A stretch of DNA of 64,000 nt from Chiayiivirga flava. GTDB taxonomy: Bacteria > Pseudomonadota > Gammaproteobacteria > Xanthomonadales > Xanthomonadaceae. The stretch spans positions 75,818 to 139,817 of the forward strand of contig NZ_JACHHP010000005.1 in the NCBI RefSeq assembly GCF_014202825.1, read 5' to 3'. Positions 54,395-62,017 of this stretch are shown here, in pieces. Both the position numbers and the translations under genes were made by a program. Position 1 is the first letter of the stretch. Every line of letters begins with the position of its first letter. Under the pieces are notes generated by a model. It was not told where the DNA came from, did no database searches, and saw nothing but the letters and a program-made list of their open reading frames with translations.

Positions 54395-55261
54395 TCAGCG
54401 CGCGGACGGGCTCTCCAGCACGCCGCGCACGTCGAACAGCTCGGGGAAAAACGTCAGATCCAGCGCCTTGCGCAGGAACGCAACGCCCGAGCTGCCGCCG
54501 GTGCCCTTGCGATAGCCGATGATGCGTTCGACCGTCTTCACGTGGCGGAAGCGCCAGATCTGGAAGTTGGTTTCCACATCCACGAGCTGTTCGCACAGGT
54601 GGTACTCCTCCCAGAACTCCTCGGTGTTTTCGTAGATACGCTTGTACACCGGGATCAGCGCTTCGCTGCGGCGGTGCGGTTGCGACCACTCGCGTTCGAG
54701 CAGCTCGCCCGGGATGGCGTGGCCGCGGCGCGCGAGCCAGCGCAGCAGTTCGTCGTACAGGCTCGGGCTTTCGAGCGCCTCGCGCAGCTCGGCATGGCCG
54801 GCGGCGTCGTGGTCGAACACGCGCAGCATGTCGGCGTTCTTGTTGCCGAGCAGGAATTCGACGAGGCGGTACTGCAGCGACTGGAAGCCCGAGGCGGGCC
54901 CGAGCACGTGGCGGAATTCGAGGTATTCGCTCGGCGTCAGCGTCTCGAGCACCGACCACTGCTCGCTGAGCTGCTTCTGGATCGTCTTCACCCGCGCCAG
55001 CATTTTCAGGCAGGGATCGACGTGATCGGCGCGCAGGTGCGCGATCGCCCCACGCAGCTCGTGGATCACCAGCTTCATCCACAGCTCGGAGGTCTGGTGC
55101 TGGATGATGAACAGCATCTCGTCGTGATGCGGCGGATCGGACAGCGGCAGCTGCGCGGACAGCAGCGTGTCGAGCTGCAGGTAGCCGCCGTAGGTGAGGC
55201 GGTCGCGCAGGTCGGTGGTGATGTCGTGTTCGAGCGGGCGCTGGTTGGTGTCGGCGGGCAT
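54395..55261 (-). CDS. kynA: Tryptophan 2,3-dioxygenase
   Basis: KynA is a heme enzyme that opens the indole ring of tryptophan to N-formylkynurenine. The 288-residue protein has the family segments [36 protein letters not shown] (active-site His) and [32 protein letters not shown] (heme-ligand His in WRFRH). Length is typical. ATG 55261 is chosen; upstream in-frame sequence is repeat-derived. No kynB or kynU is in the window, so only this step is present here. Confidence 0.96.
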   Translation of the reverse strand: MPADTNQRPLEHDITTDLRDRLTYGGYLQLDTLLSAQLPLSDPPHHDEMLFIIQHQTSELWMKLVIHELRGAIAHLRADHVDPCLKMLARVKTIQKQLSEQWSVLETLTPSEYLEFRHVLGPASGFQSLQYRLVEFLLGNKNADMLRVFDHDAAGHAELREALESPSLYDELLRWLARRGHAIPGELLEREWSQPHRRSEALIPVYKRIYENTEEFWEEYHLCEQLVDVETNFQIWRFRHVKTVERIIGYRKGTGGSSGVAFLRKALDLTFFPELFDVRGVLESPSAR

Positions 55262-55426
55262 GCGGGCTCCTCGGTGGAGGGCGATTGTACGCGGGGTGCG
55301 GGATGGGGCGTTTGCTGTGTGATCGACCGTTGGCAGCACACACACACGCATAGCGCGGCCCTGCGTTGCTGCATTCCCGCTCCCGCGCTTTCGCGCAACA
55401 CCCGAAAGCCGCGCAAACCTTCCACC

Positions 55427-55532
55427 CGTCATTCCCGCGAATGCGGGAATCCAGTGCCTCTTCTTGGTTTCGACATCGAACAAAGCGAAAAACGAGCAAC
55501 GGCACTGGATTCCCGCATTCGCGGGAATGACG
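55427..55532. repeat. REPIN-like paired palindrome, family A-prime, copy 1
   Basis: The arms at 55427-55458 and 55501-55532 are exact inverted copies. Each has CATTCCCGC-GAAT-GCGGGAATCC followed by AGTGCC or its complement. The word differs from family A mainly in the central palindrome. A second copy is inside the E2 gene (59026-59119). Confidence 0.92.
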
Positions 55533-55628
55533 TTGAGGGGAAACCCGACGCCTGCGCGAAAACCTGTGCCCGGAAGTGATCCAGCCGCGCCCAACCACGC
55601 GCCCCATCAACCTTCGCCGCACTGCGCC

Positions 55629-55658
55629 TTGATTCGGTCACACCGCCACTGGTATCAA
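55629..55658 (+). promoter_or_regulatory. Possible promoter of the oxoacid dehydrogenase operon
   Basis: TTGATT (55629-55634) and TATCAA (55653-55658) are separated by 18 bases and lie 30 bases before the E1alpha ATG. This is a moderate match and read by eye. Confidence 0.4.
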
Positions 55659-55688
55659 GTGAAACCTTTCCATCGATCCGGGACCACG

Positions 55689-56783
55689 ATGCGCGAATCC
55701 GTCGCGTCTTTCCAGATCGACCACCTGCAGTACCTGGCACCCGACGGCCGCCTGCTGCGCGACGACCTTCCCGCCTTTGCGCGCGATGCGTCTGCCGTGG
55801 TCGAGTTGTACAAATTCATGCAGCGCGTGCGCGCATTCGACAGCAAGGCCATCGCGCTGCAGCGCACCGGCAAGCTCGGCACCTACGCCTCCTGCCTTGG
55901 CCACGAGGCCGCGCACGTCGGCATCGGTTCGGCCATGCGCGCCGAAGACGTGTTTGCACCCAGCTACCGCGAATACGGCGCGCAGTTCGTGCGCGACGTG
56001 AAACCGCGCGACCTGCTGATGTACTGGGGCGGCGACGAACGCGGCAGCGATTTCTCCGGCCCGAAACACGATTTCCCGTGGTGCGTGCCGATCGGCACGC
56101 AGTGCCTGCACGCGGCCGGCGCGGCGCTCGCGTTCAAGCTGCGCGGCGAGCAGCGCGTCGGCGTGGCCTGCGTCGGCGACGGCGGGTCGAGCAAGACCGA
56201 CACTTACGCCGCGATCAACTCCGCCGGCGCCTACACCCTGCCCTTCGTGCTGTGCATCATCAACAACGGCTGGGCGATCTCGGTGCCGCGCCGCGCGCAG
56301 ACCGGCGCGGAGACCTTGGCGCAGAAGGGCATCGCCGGTGGCCTCGCCTGCCTGCAGGTGGACGGCAACGACCTGCTCGCCGTGCGCGCCGCGATGGACG
56401 ACGCGCTGGACCGCGCCCGCCGCGGCGATGGCGGCACCGTGCTCGAACTGATGACCTACCGCCTCGGCGACCACACCACCGCCGACGACGCGCGTCGCTA
56501 CCGCGGCGAGCAGGAAGTGAAGGACGCGTGGACGCGCGAACCCTTCCTGCGCCTGCGCACGTGGCTGACGAACGAAGGCCACTGGAACGAGGCGATGGAA
56601 ACCGAGTGGAAGGTCGAATGCGGCCGCCTCGCCGACATCGAAGTCAACGCCTATCTCGAATCGAAACTGCCGGGTGTGGAAGCGATGTTCGACCACGTCT
56701 TCGCCGAGCTGCCGCACGATCTCGCCGCGCAGCGCGATGAAGCCATCGCGTGGGAAGCGCGCAACGCGGGAGGCAAGCACTGA
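55689..56783 (+). CDS. pdhA: 2-oxoacid dehydrogenase E1 component, alpha subunit (pyruvate or branched-chain type)
   Basis: This 364-residue thiamine-diphosphate subunit decarboxylates a 2-oxoacid and passes the acyl group to E2. It has the ThDP motif GDGGSSKTDTYAAINSAGAYTLPFVLCIINN (GDG...NN) and YRLGDHTTADDARRYR for the phosphorylation-loop region. Heterotetrameric E1 can act on pyruvate or on branched-chain oxoacids, and the sequence alone does not decide. Xanthomonads make many branched-chain fatty acids, which favours a branched-chain role. It overlaps the beta gene by one base. Confidence 0.9.
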   Translation: MRESVASFQIDHLQYLAPDGRLLRDDLPAFARDASAVVELYKFMQRVRAFDSKAIALQRTGKLGTYASCLGHEAAHVGIGSAMRAEDVFAPSYREYGAQFVRDVKPRDLLMYWGGDERGSDFSGPKHDFPWCVPIGTQCLHAAGAALAFKLRGEQRVGVACVGDGGSSKTDTYAAINSAGAYTLPFVLCIINNGWAISVPRRAQTGAETLAQKGIAGGLACLQVDGNDLLAVRAAMDDALDRARRGDGGTVLELMTYRLGDHTTADDARRYRGEQEVKDAWTREPFLRLRTWLTNEGHWNEAMETEWKVECGRLADIEVNAYLESKLPGVEAMFDHVFAELPHDLAAQRDEAIAWEARNAGGKH

Positions 56784-57769
56784 TGTCCGCCGCGCCCATC
56801 ACACTGATCGAAGCCGTGACGCAGGCCCTCGCGCACGAACTGCGCAACGACGACAGCGTCGTGCTGCTCGGCGAGGACATCGGCATCAACGGCGGCGTGT
56901 TCCGCGCCACCGCCGGCCTGCAGAAAACCTTCGGCGACCAGCGCGTGCTCGACACGCCGCTCGACGAAACCACCATCGCCGGCCTCGCCGTCGGCATGGC
57001 GACACAGGGCATGAAACCGATTGCCGAAGTGCAGTTCGACGGCTTCGTCTATCCGATGCTCGATCATCTGATCTCGCACGCCGCGCGCCTGCGCAACCGC
57101 ACGCGCGGCCGCATGACCTGCCCGATGGTGCTGCGCGTGCCGTGGGGCGGCGGCATCCGTGCGCCGGAGCATCACTCCGAAGCGAACGAAGCCTTGTTCA
57201 CGAACGTGCCCGGGTTGCGCGTGGTCGCGGCCTCGTCGCCGCAGCGTGCGTACGGGCTGCTGCTGGCCGCGATCCGCGATCCGGATCCGGTGATCTTTCT
57301 CGAACCCAAGCGCATCTACCGCCAGTACAAGGAACTCGTGCCGGACGATGGCGAGGCCTTGCCGCTCGATGTCTGCTACGTGCTGCGCGATGGCGCGGAC
57401 GTGACCATCGTGACGTGGGGCGCGCAGGTGAAGGAAGCGCTGGAAGCCGCGGAAGAGCTCGCGAAGGACGGCATCGGTGCGGAGGTGATCGATGTCGCCA
57501 CACTACGGCCGTTCGACTTCGACTCCGTCGCCGAATCGGTGGCCAAGACCGGCCGCTGCGTGATCGTGCAGGAAGCGCCGCGTTCGGCGGGTTTCGGCGC
57601 GGAGATCGCGGCGCAGCTCGCGGAGAAGTCGATGTTCGATCTCGTGGCACCGGTGGAGCGCGTGACGAGTTACGACGTGCCGGTGCCGCTGTTCCGCCTC
57701 GAAATGAAATACCTGCCGAGCACCGCGAAGATCGTCGCGGCCGCGAAGCGCACGCTGGCGGCGAGCTGA
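56783..57769 (+). CDS. pdhB: 2-oxoacid dehydrogenase E1 component, beta subunit
   Basis: This 328-residue beta subunit completes the E1 heterotetramer. Typical stretches are LLGEDIGINGGVFRATAGL, DTPLDETTIAGLAVGMA, HHSEANEALFTNVPGLRVV and the C-terminal transketolase-type domain (VTIVTWGAQVKEALEAAEEL). Length matches PdhB/BkdB-type proteins. Its start overlaps E1alpha (TGATG), and its stop overlaps the SH3 gene in the same way, so all are co-translated. Confidence 0.93.
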   Translation: MSAAPITLIEAVTQALAHELRNDDSVVLLGEDIGINGGVFRATAGLQKTFGDQRVLDTPLDETTIAGLAVGMATQGMKPIAEVQFDGFVYPMLDHLISHAARLRNRTRGRMTCPMVLRVPWGGGIRAPEHHSEANEALFTNVPGLRVVAASSPQRAYGLLLAAIRDPDPVIFLEPKRIYRQYKELVPDDGEALPLDVCYVLRDGADVTIVTWGAQVKEALEAAEELAKDGIGAEVIDVATLRPFDFDSVAESVAKTGRCVIVQEAPRSAGFGAEIAAQLAEKSMFDLVAPVERVTSYDVPVPLFRLEMKYLPSTAKIVAAAKRTLAAS

Positions 57770-58122
57770 TGCGCTGCGCGCGCGTCATCGCCGCGCACCG
57801 CGCGCCGGCGCGTTCGCCGATCCGCGTGGCCGCGGGCGACCGCGTGACGCTCGGCGCGCACGATTGCGACTGGCCGCAGTTCGTCTGGGCCACGGCAAAG
57901 AACGGGCTCGGTGGCTGGATTCCCGCCGATGTCTTCGACGCCGAACGCGGCAGCGCCATTGCCTTGAAAGACTACGACACGCGCGAACTCGATGCCGATC
58001 CCGGCACCGAACTCGCGCTCGACCGCGAGCACGCCGACTGGTGGTGGGCCACCGCGCCGGACGGCGCGCAGGGCTGGATCCCCGCGCGCGTGTTGCAACT
58101 GCTGGATGAGGACACGCCATGA
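57769..58122 (+). CDS. Small protein with two SH3-like repeats, inserted between E1beta and E2
   Basis: This 117-residue protein has two matching segments, WPQFVWATAKNGLGGWIPAD (near 40-59) and DWWWATAPDGAQGWIPAR (near 88-105), the WxxA..GxxGWIP pattern of SH3-like ligand-binding folds. There is no signal peptide, so it is cytosolic. It overlaps E1beta by one base and E2 by four, so it is almost certainly made with the complex. It may help assembly or bind a linker; no function is established. Confidence 0.82.
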   Translation: MRCARVIAAHRAPARSPIRVAAGDRVTLGAHDCDWPQFVWATAKNGLGGWIPADVFDAERGSAIALKDYDTRELDADPGTELALDREHADWWWATAPDGAQGWIPARVLQLLDEDTP

Positions 58123-59843
58123 GCGAGACCAAACTGTTCCGCCTGCCGGACCTCGGCGAAGGGTTGCCGGATGCCGAGATCGTCGAATGGCATGCGAAGG
58201 TCGGCGATGTGATTCGCCTGGACGAGCCGCTGGTGTCGATGGAGACGGCGAAGGCGATCGTCGAGGTGCCGGCGCCGTGTTCGGGCACGCTGTTGCGCAT
58301 CGCGGGCAACGCCGGTGACGTGATCGAGACGGGATCGGTGCTCGCCGAGTTCGCCATCGATCCGAGCCTGCCGCAGCGGGCGGAGGCGCAGGACACGGGG
58401 CATCACCACGGTGGCGCGCATGGCGACGAGCACGGTGCTGGCGGCAAGGGCGCGGGGGCGCCGGTTCCGGCGGAGCACACGCGCGACGATGGTGGCGCGG
58501 TGACGGTGAATGCGTCGGACGATGGTGGGGAGATTGCGTCGGAGGATGATGCGCCGGCGAATTCGGCGCCTGGACCGGGTGCGGGTGCGGGAGGTGCAGG
58601 CAGTACGGGACGACCGGTGTCGCAGGGTTCGACGGACCGCGAAAGCCCGGGCCCTCTCCCCAACCCCTCTCCCGGGGGGAGAGGGGCTGTTTCTGCCGGC
58701 GCGGGGAACGCTGACGGTGCAAGCGCGTCTGCGGCTGCAGGCAGAAGCGCCGGCGCGGACGCTGCGAACGAACGCGAGGATGCGGGCACGGTGGTCGGTG
58801 CGATGCAGGCCGGTGGCGGCGTGCGCAGCGAGCAGGCGGTGGTGGTCGGCGGCGTGAAGGCGATGCCGGCGGTGCGGGCGTTGGCGAAAAAGTTGAAGGT
58901 GGATCTGTCGCGCGTTCGCGCCAGCGGCGCCGACGGCGTCGTGACGATGCAGGACGTGAAGGACGCGGCTGCACGCGGCGACGCTGCGCCGTCTGCATCC
59001 GCGACATCCCCACAACCGTCGTTCCCGCGAACGCGGGAACCCAGCGACCTTGGCTCTTCGTCACTTGCAGAGAAATCAACAGAAAGGTTACTGGATTCCC
59101 GCGTTCGCGGGAATGACGGTGTGGAGGGGCGCGGGAATGCAGGAGGCCCGGGCTCCGCTGCGACGCGAGCTGCAACGTCGGCAACATCCCGCGACGCCCC
59201 CGCCTTCGACACCGACGAACCCATCCGCGGCGTCCGCCGCAACATGATCCGCGTCATGGCCGCCGCACACGCGGAAGTGGTGCCGACCACGCTGATGGAC
59301 GACGCCGATATCCACGCCTGGCAGAAGGGCGAAGACCTCATGGCGCGCCTCGTCCGCGGCCTTGTCGTCGCCGCGAAGGCCGAGCCTGCGTTGAACGCGT
59401 GGTTCAAGCCGAAGGAAGGCACGCTGCGGCGCCACGCGCGCGTCGACGTCGGCATCGCGGTGGATGGCTCCGAGGGCCTGTTCGTGCCCGCGTTGCGCGA
59501 CTGCGATCGACGCGATGCGAAGGACATCCGCGCCGAACTCAACCGCCTGCGCAACGGCGTACAGGACCGCTCGCTCGCGCCGGAGGAACTGCGCGACTAC
59601 ACCATCAGTCTGTCGAACTTCGGCGTCTTCGCCGGCAAGTACGCGACGCCGGTGGTGGTGCCGCCGTGCGTGGCCATCGTCGGTGCGGGGCGCCTGTTCC
59701 ATGCCGTGGTGCCGGTGCTGGGTGGGCTGGAGACGCGTCGGATGCTGCCGCTGTCGCTCACCTTCGACCACCGCGCGGCGACCGGCGGCGAGGCGGCGCG
59801 GTTCCTGCGGGCGTTGATCGACGATCTGCAGCGGGGGCGGTGA
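58119..59843 (+). CDS. 2-oxoacid dehydrogenase E2 component (dihydrolipoamide acyltransferase) with repeat-bearing linker
   Basis: This 574-residue protein has an N-terminal lipoyl domain (1-80; lipoyl Lys in SMETAKA near 43), a very long low-complexity linker (about 85-245), a peripheral-subunit-binding domain (AMPAVRALAKKLKVDLSRVRASGADGVVTMQDV, about 248-280), a second linker (about 285-365) and the catalytic domain (about 370-574). Parts of both linkers are translated from palindromic repeats. The usual HRxxDG active-site motif reads DHRAATGG, so the Asp is Thr. No E3 gene is in the window. E2 length in the family is usually 400-450, so the linkers account for the excess. Confidence 0.9.
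   Translation: MSETKLFRLPDLGEGLPDAEIVEWHAKVGDVIRLDEPLVSMETAKAIVEVPAPCSGTLLRIAGNAGDVIETGSVLAEFAIDPSLPQRAEAQDTGHHHGGAHGDEHGAGGKGAGAPVPAEHTRDDGGAVTVNASDDGGEIASEDDAPANSAPGPGAGAGGAGSTGRPVSQGSTDRESPGPLPNPSPGGRGAVSAGAGNADGASASAAAGRSAGADAANEREDAGTVVGAMQAGGGVRSEQAVVVGGVKAMPAVRALAKKLKVDLSRVRASGADGVVTMQDVKDAAARGDAAPSASATSPQPSFPRTREPSDLGSSSLAEKSTERLLDSRVRGNDGVEGRGNAGGPGSAATRAATSATSRDAPAFDTDEPIRGVRRNMIRVMAAAHAEVVPTTLMDDADIHAWQKGEDLMARLVRGLVVAAKAEPALNAWFKPKEGTLRRHARVDVGIAVDGSEGLFVPALRDCDRRDAKDIRAELNRLRNGVQDRSLAPEELRDYTISLSNFGVFAGKYATPVVVPPCVAIVGAGRLFHAVVPVLGGLETRRMLPLSLTFDHRAATGGEAARFLRALIDDLQRGR
58652..58687. repeat. Family B palindromic repeat inside the E2 gene
   Basis: The word ending CCCCTCTCCCGGGGGGAGAGGGG matches the outer part of the repeats around the DUF559 gene, here in one orientation only. 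It is translated as [13 protein letters not shown] in the first E2 linker and keeps the frame open. Confidence 0.85.
59026..59119. repeat. Family A-prime REPIN-like pair inside the E2 gene
   Basis: Two inverted palindromic arms, GTTCCCGCGAACGCGGGAAC near 59030-59049 and ATTCCCGCGTTCGCGGGAAT near 59095-59114, lie in the second linker and are translated as SFPRTREPS and DSRVRGNDG. The reading frame is kept through the element. Confidence 0.9.
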
Positions 59844-60290
59844 CGGACGGCGGGCGGATACGGGTTCGCGCCGGTCGCCCCCTCCCGCCTGCCGGCACCC
59901 TCCCCCGCTGCGCGGGAGAGGGATTCACTCGGGAGCGGCACGGGTCGATCGGAGCGGGGGTGACAACGTTGCACACGCGTTTGCCAGACGAACTGCGGAC
60001 CTGCAGATCGCCGAGAGTTGCATTCCAATGCTCGGGCTCGGCTCGGCTCGGGCTCGGCTCGGCTCGGGCTCGGGCTCGGGCTCATGATCGTGCCCTTGTG
60101 CGTGTGTGTGTGTGCGTGAGGATGAGGGTGCGTGCGCAATCCGTCCGCGCGCTCACCCGTATCCGACATGCCAACACCCACTCCCGCGGCCCATCGAAGC
60201 TCCCATCTCCCGCGCAGCGGGGGAGGGTGCCGGCAGGCGGGAGGGGGCCGGGCCGCCAGGCCCACGCCCAAACCACCGCAACCGCCACGC
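59844..60290. other. Non-coding region with a 43-bp perfect inverted repeat and simple-sequence tract
   Basis: No gene is visible in 447 bases. Nearly all of it lies within an inverted-repeat element (59877-60248, listed next). Inside are a GGCTC(G)-type tract at about 60030-60083 and a GT-rich run at about 60100-60117. Confidence 0.6.
59877..60248. repeat. Family C variant: 43-bp perfect inverted repeats around a microsatellite
   Basis: Arms 59877-59919 and 60206-60248 are exact reverse complements and share the GCCGGCAGGCGGGAGGGGG word with other family C elements. The central 286 bases contain repeated GGCTC(G) units and a GT-dinucleotide run but no open gene. Confidence 0.9.
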
Positions 60291-60680
60291 TCAATCCCAG
60301 GCGTTGAGCGCGGGTCCCGCGTCCGCGTTCCGCATCCGGATTACGCAGAAACGCTGCCCGGTCGGCGCTTCGAGCACCACCCAGCGCGCATTGTGCGGGC
60401 GGCTCACTTCCTTCGCGCCGAGTGCGACGAGGCGCGTGACTTCCGCATCGATGTCGTCGGTCTCGATGTCCAGATGCACGCGCGACGGATGATCGACACG
60501 CTGCACCTCGATGTGCAGCGCGGCGGGCGTGTCGCCGAGCACGGCGTACTTGCCGTCGCCGCCTTCGTTCGGATCGGCCACGCTGGTGCCGAGCGCGGCA
60601 GACCAGAAGGCCGCCGCGTCGTCCAGCGAATCGGTGTTGCAGTCGATGATGAAACCGGCGAGCCGGCTGCGATGCGCCAT
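60291..60680 (-). CDS. VOC-superfamily (glyoxalase/bleomycin-resistance fold) protein
   Basis: This 129-residue protein has the vicinal oxygen chelate repeats: LAGFIIDCNTDSLDDAAAFWSAALG and VHLDIETDDIDAEVTRLVALGA. The family binds a metal and includes glyoxalases, dioxygenases and resistance proteins; the reaction is unknown here. It is a stand-alone gene, 66 bases downstream of an MBL-fold gene on the same strand, possibly one transcript. Confidence 0.88.
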   Translation of the reverse strand: MAHRSRLAGFIIDCNTDSLDDAAAFWSAALGTSVADPNEGGDGKYAVLGDTPAALHIEVQRVDHPSRVHLDIETDDIDAEVTRLVALGAKEVSRPHNARWVVLEAPTGQRFCVIRMRNADAGPALNAWD

Positions 60681-60746
60681 GCCACGTCTCCTCGATGACG
60701 GGGTGTCGATTCTAGCTCTCGCCGCCGCGGCGATCGCGACGTGGCC

Positions 60747-61679
60747 TCACGCCGGCGTGCGATCCGCCCACACCGCCAGACCCTGCGCGTTGAGTTCGAT
60801 GTCCATGCCGATCACGTCGAGGACGGCTGCATCGTCGAGGGTCACTCCGTGGGCACGGATGCGCGGCAGGTACAGCGCTTCGAGCGCGATCTTCAGCGCC
60901 TCGTGACGACCGTCGCCGGGTGGCGTGGCGCGCACGATCGCCGCCATCGCGTCGATCTGCTCCACCAGCGACGCCGCGAGCCGCGCCACGTTGGTGACGC
61001 GATCGTAGTGCGTGGGGAACATCGCCTCGGGCCCGAACGACAGCATGCGCGCGATCGAGGCCTTCAGCGGCTCGGGCTCGAACTGCACGGGCGAGGTGGT
61101 CGGAAACGCGTACGCACCGTGCGCGGTATCGAGTTCGCGGTACGACAACCCGAACGTGTCGCCGGTGAACCAGCTGCGGCTGCGTGTGTCCCACACGCAC
61201 AGGTGATGGCGCGCGTGACCGGGCGTGTCGATGCACAGCAGCGCGCGCCCGGCGAGATCGACCACGTGCCCGTCGTCGGCGATCGTCACGCGCTCGGCCG
61301 GCACCGCCTGGATCGTGCCGTAGCTGCGCGCCATTTCGTCCTCGCCGTAGACCGCGGTGGCGCCGGCGATGAGTTTCGACGGATCGATCATGTGCGGCGC
61401 GCCGCGCGGATGCACGACGAGGCGCGCGTTCGGCAGCTGCTGCATCAGCAGGCCGGCGCCGCCGGCGTGGTCGAGGTGCACGTGGGTGAGGATGAGCCAG
61501 TCGACGTCGGCGGGCGTGAGGCCGGCGTCGGCCAGTGCCGCGAGCATCGCGGGCACCGAGTGGTTGGTGCCGCAGTCGATGAAGGCGGCGCGACCGTTCT
61601 CGACGATCAGGTAGGCGGCATCGAAGTGTGCGCGCTGGAACGCGGTGTCGATGGTGTGGATGCCGTGGGCGTGCGTCAT
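60747..61679 (-). CDS. Metallo-beta-lactamase-fold hydrolase
   Basis: This 310-residue protein has the zinc motif THVHLDHAGG (near residues 65-74), CIDTPGHARHHLCV (second His) and SWFTGDTFGLSY (bridging Asp), so the active site looks complete. The C-terminal third (ARLAASLVEQIDAMAAIVRA) is helical, as in glyoxalase II-like or alkyl-sulfatase-like subgroups. The substrate is unknown. It precedes the VOC gene on the same strand. Confidence 0.9.
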   Translation of the reverse strand: MTHAHGIHTIDTAFQRAHFDAAYLIVENGRAAFIDCGTNHSVPAMLAALADAGLTPADVDWLILTHVHLDHAGGAGLLMQQLPNARLVVHPRGAPHMIDPSKLIAGATAVYGEDEMARSYGTIQAVPAERVTIADDGHVVDLAGRALLCIDTPGHARHHLCVWDTRSRSWFTGDTFGLSYRELDTAHGAYAFPTTSPVQFEPEPLKASIARMLSFGPEAMFPTHYDRVTNVARLAASLVEQIDAMAAIVRATPPGDGRHEALKIALEALYLPRIRAHGVTLDDAAVLDVIGMDIELNAQGLAVWADRTPA

Positions 61680-62017
61680 GGGCGGGCTGGCGGCGACGGA
61701 GCATTCGAGTCTAGCGGCCGCAAGCGATGCAGACGACAGGCCATTGGTCGAACGATCGGAGACTGGACCGGATTGCTTCGCATGCCGGCGAGTGCATCGC
61801 TACCGCATTCCTTCTCCCCCGTGGGAGAAGGTACCTGCAGGCGGATGAGGGCGTCACGTTGCAATCTTGTGAGGCCGTCGCGGAGCACGTTTTCGCCCTA
61901 TCGCAAATGCGCCGTCGAAATCATTTCGACCGACGCAATGATCGGTCCGGCACGAACCGGCTCGCCCTCATCCGCCCTGCCGGGCACCTTCTCCCGACGG
62001 GAGAAGGAAGGGCCGCT
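61680..62017. other. Spacer between trpS and the MBL-fold gene, mostly a repeat
   Basis: No gene is seen in 338 bases. A family C pair fills 61810-62007. A perfect 8-bp palindrome, GTCGAAAT-C-ATTTCGAC, lies at 61914-61930 in its centre. The 130 bases before the MBL start (61680-61809) would hold its promoter. Confidence 0.6.
61810..62007. repeat. REPIN-like paired palindrome, family C, copy 2
   Basis: The arms at 61810-61853 and 61963-62007 are inverted near-copies with the same CCTTCTCCC...GGGAGAAGG palindrome and GCGGATGAGGGCG word as at 8715-8894. It lies just after the trpS stop. Confidence 0.88.

Larger units (their letters stand above)
55262..55688. other. Divergent spacer between kynA and the oxoacid dehydrogenase operon
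   Basis: No gene is seen in 427 bases. It contains a CA-repeat ((CA)n near 55337-55350), a REPIN-like repeat (55427-55532) and a promoter candidate for the plus-strand operon at 55629-55658. Confidence 0.6.

Noticed and set aside
60030-60083. GGCTC(G)-type tract considered as a CRISPR or tandem-repeat array
   Set aside because: Units are 5-6 bases without spacers, so it is a simple-sequence repeat and not CRISPR.
59844-60290. Small open frames in the gap between E2 and the VOC gene
   Set aside because: They lie in repeat and simple-sequence DNA with no ribosome-binding site or recognisable protein.
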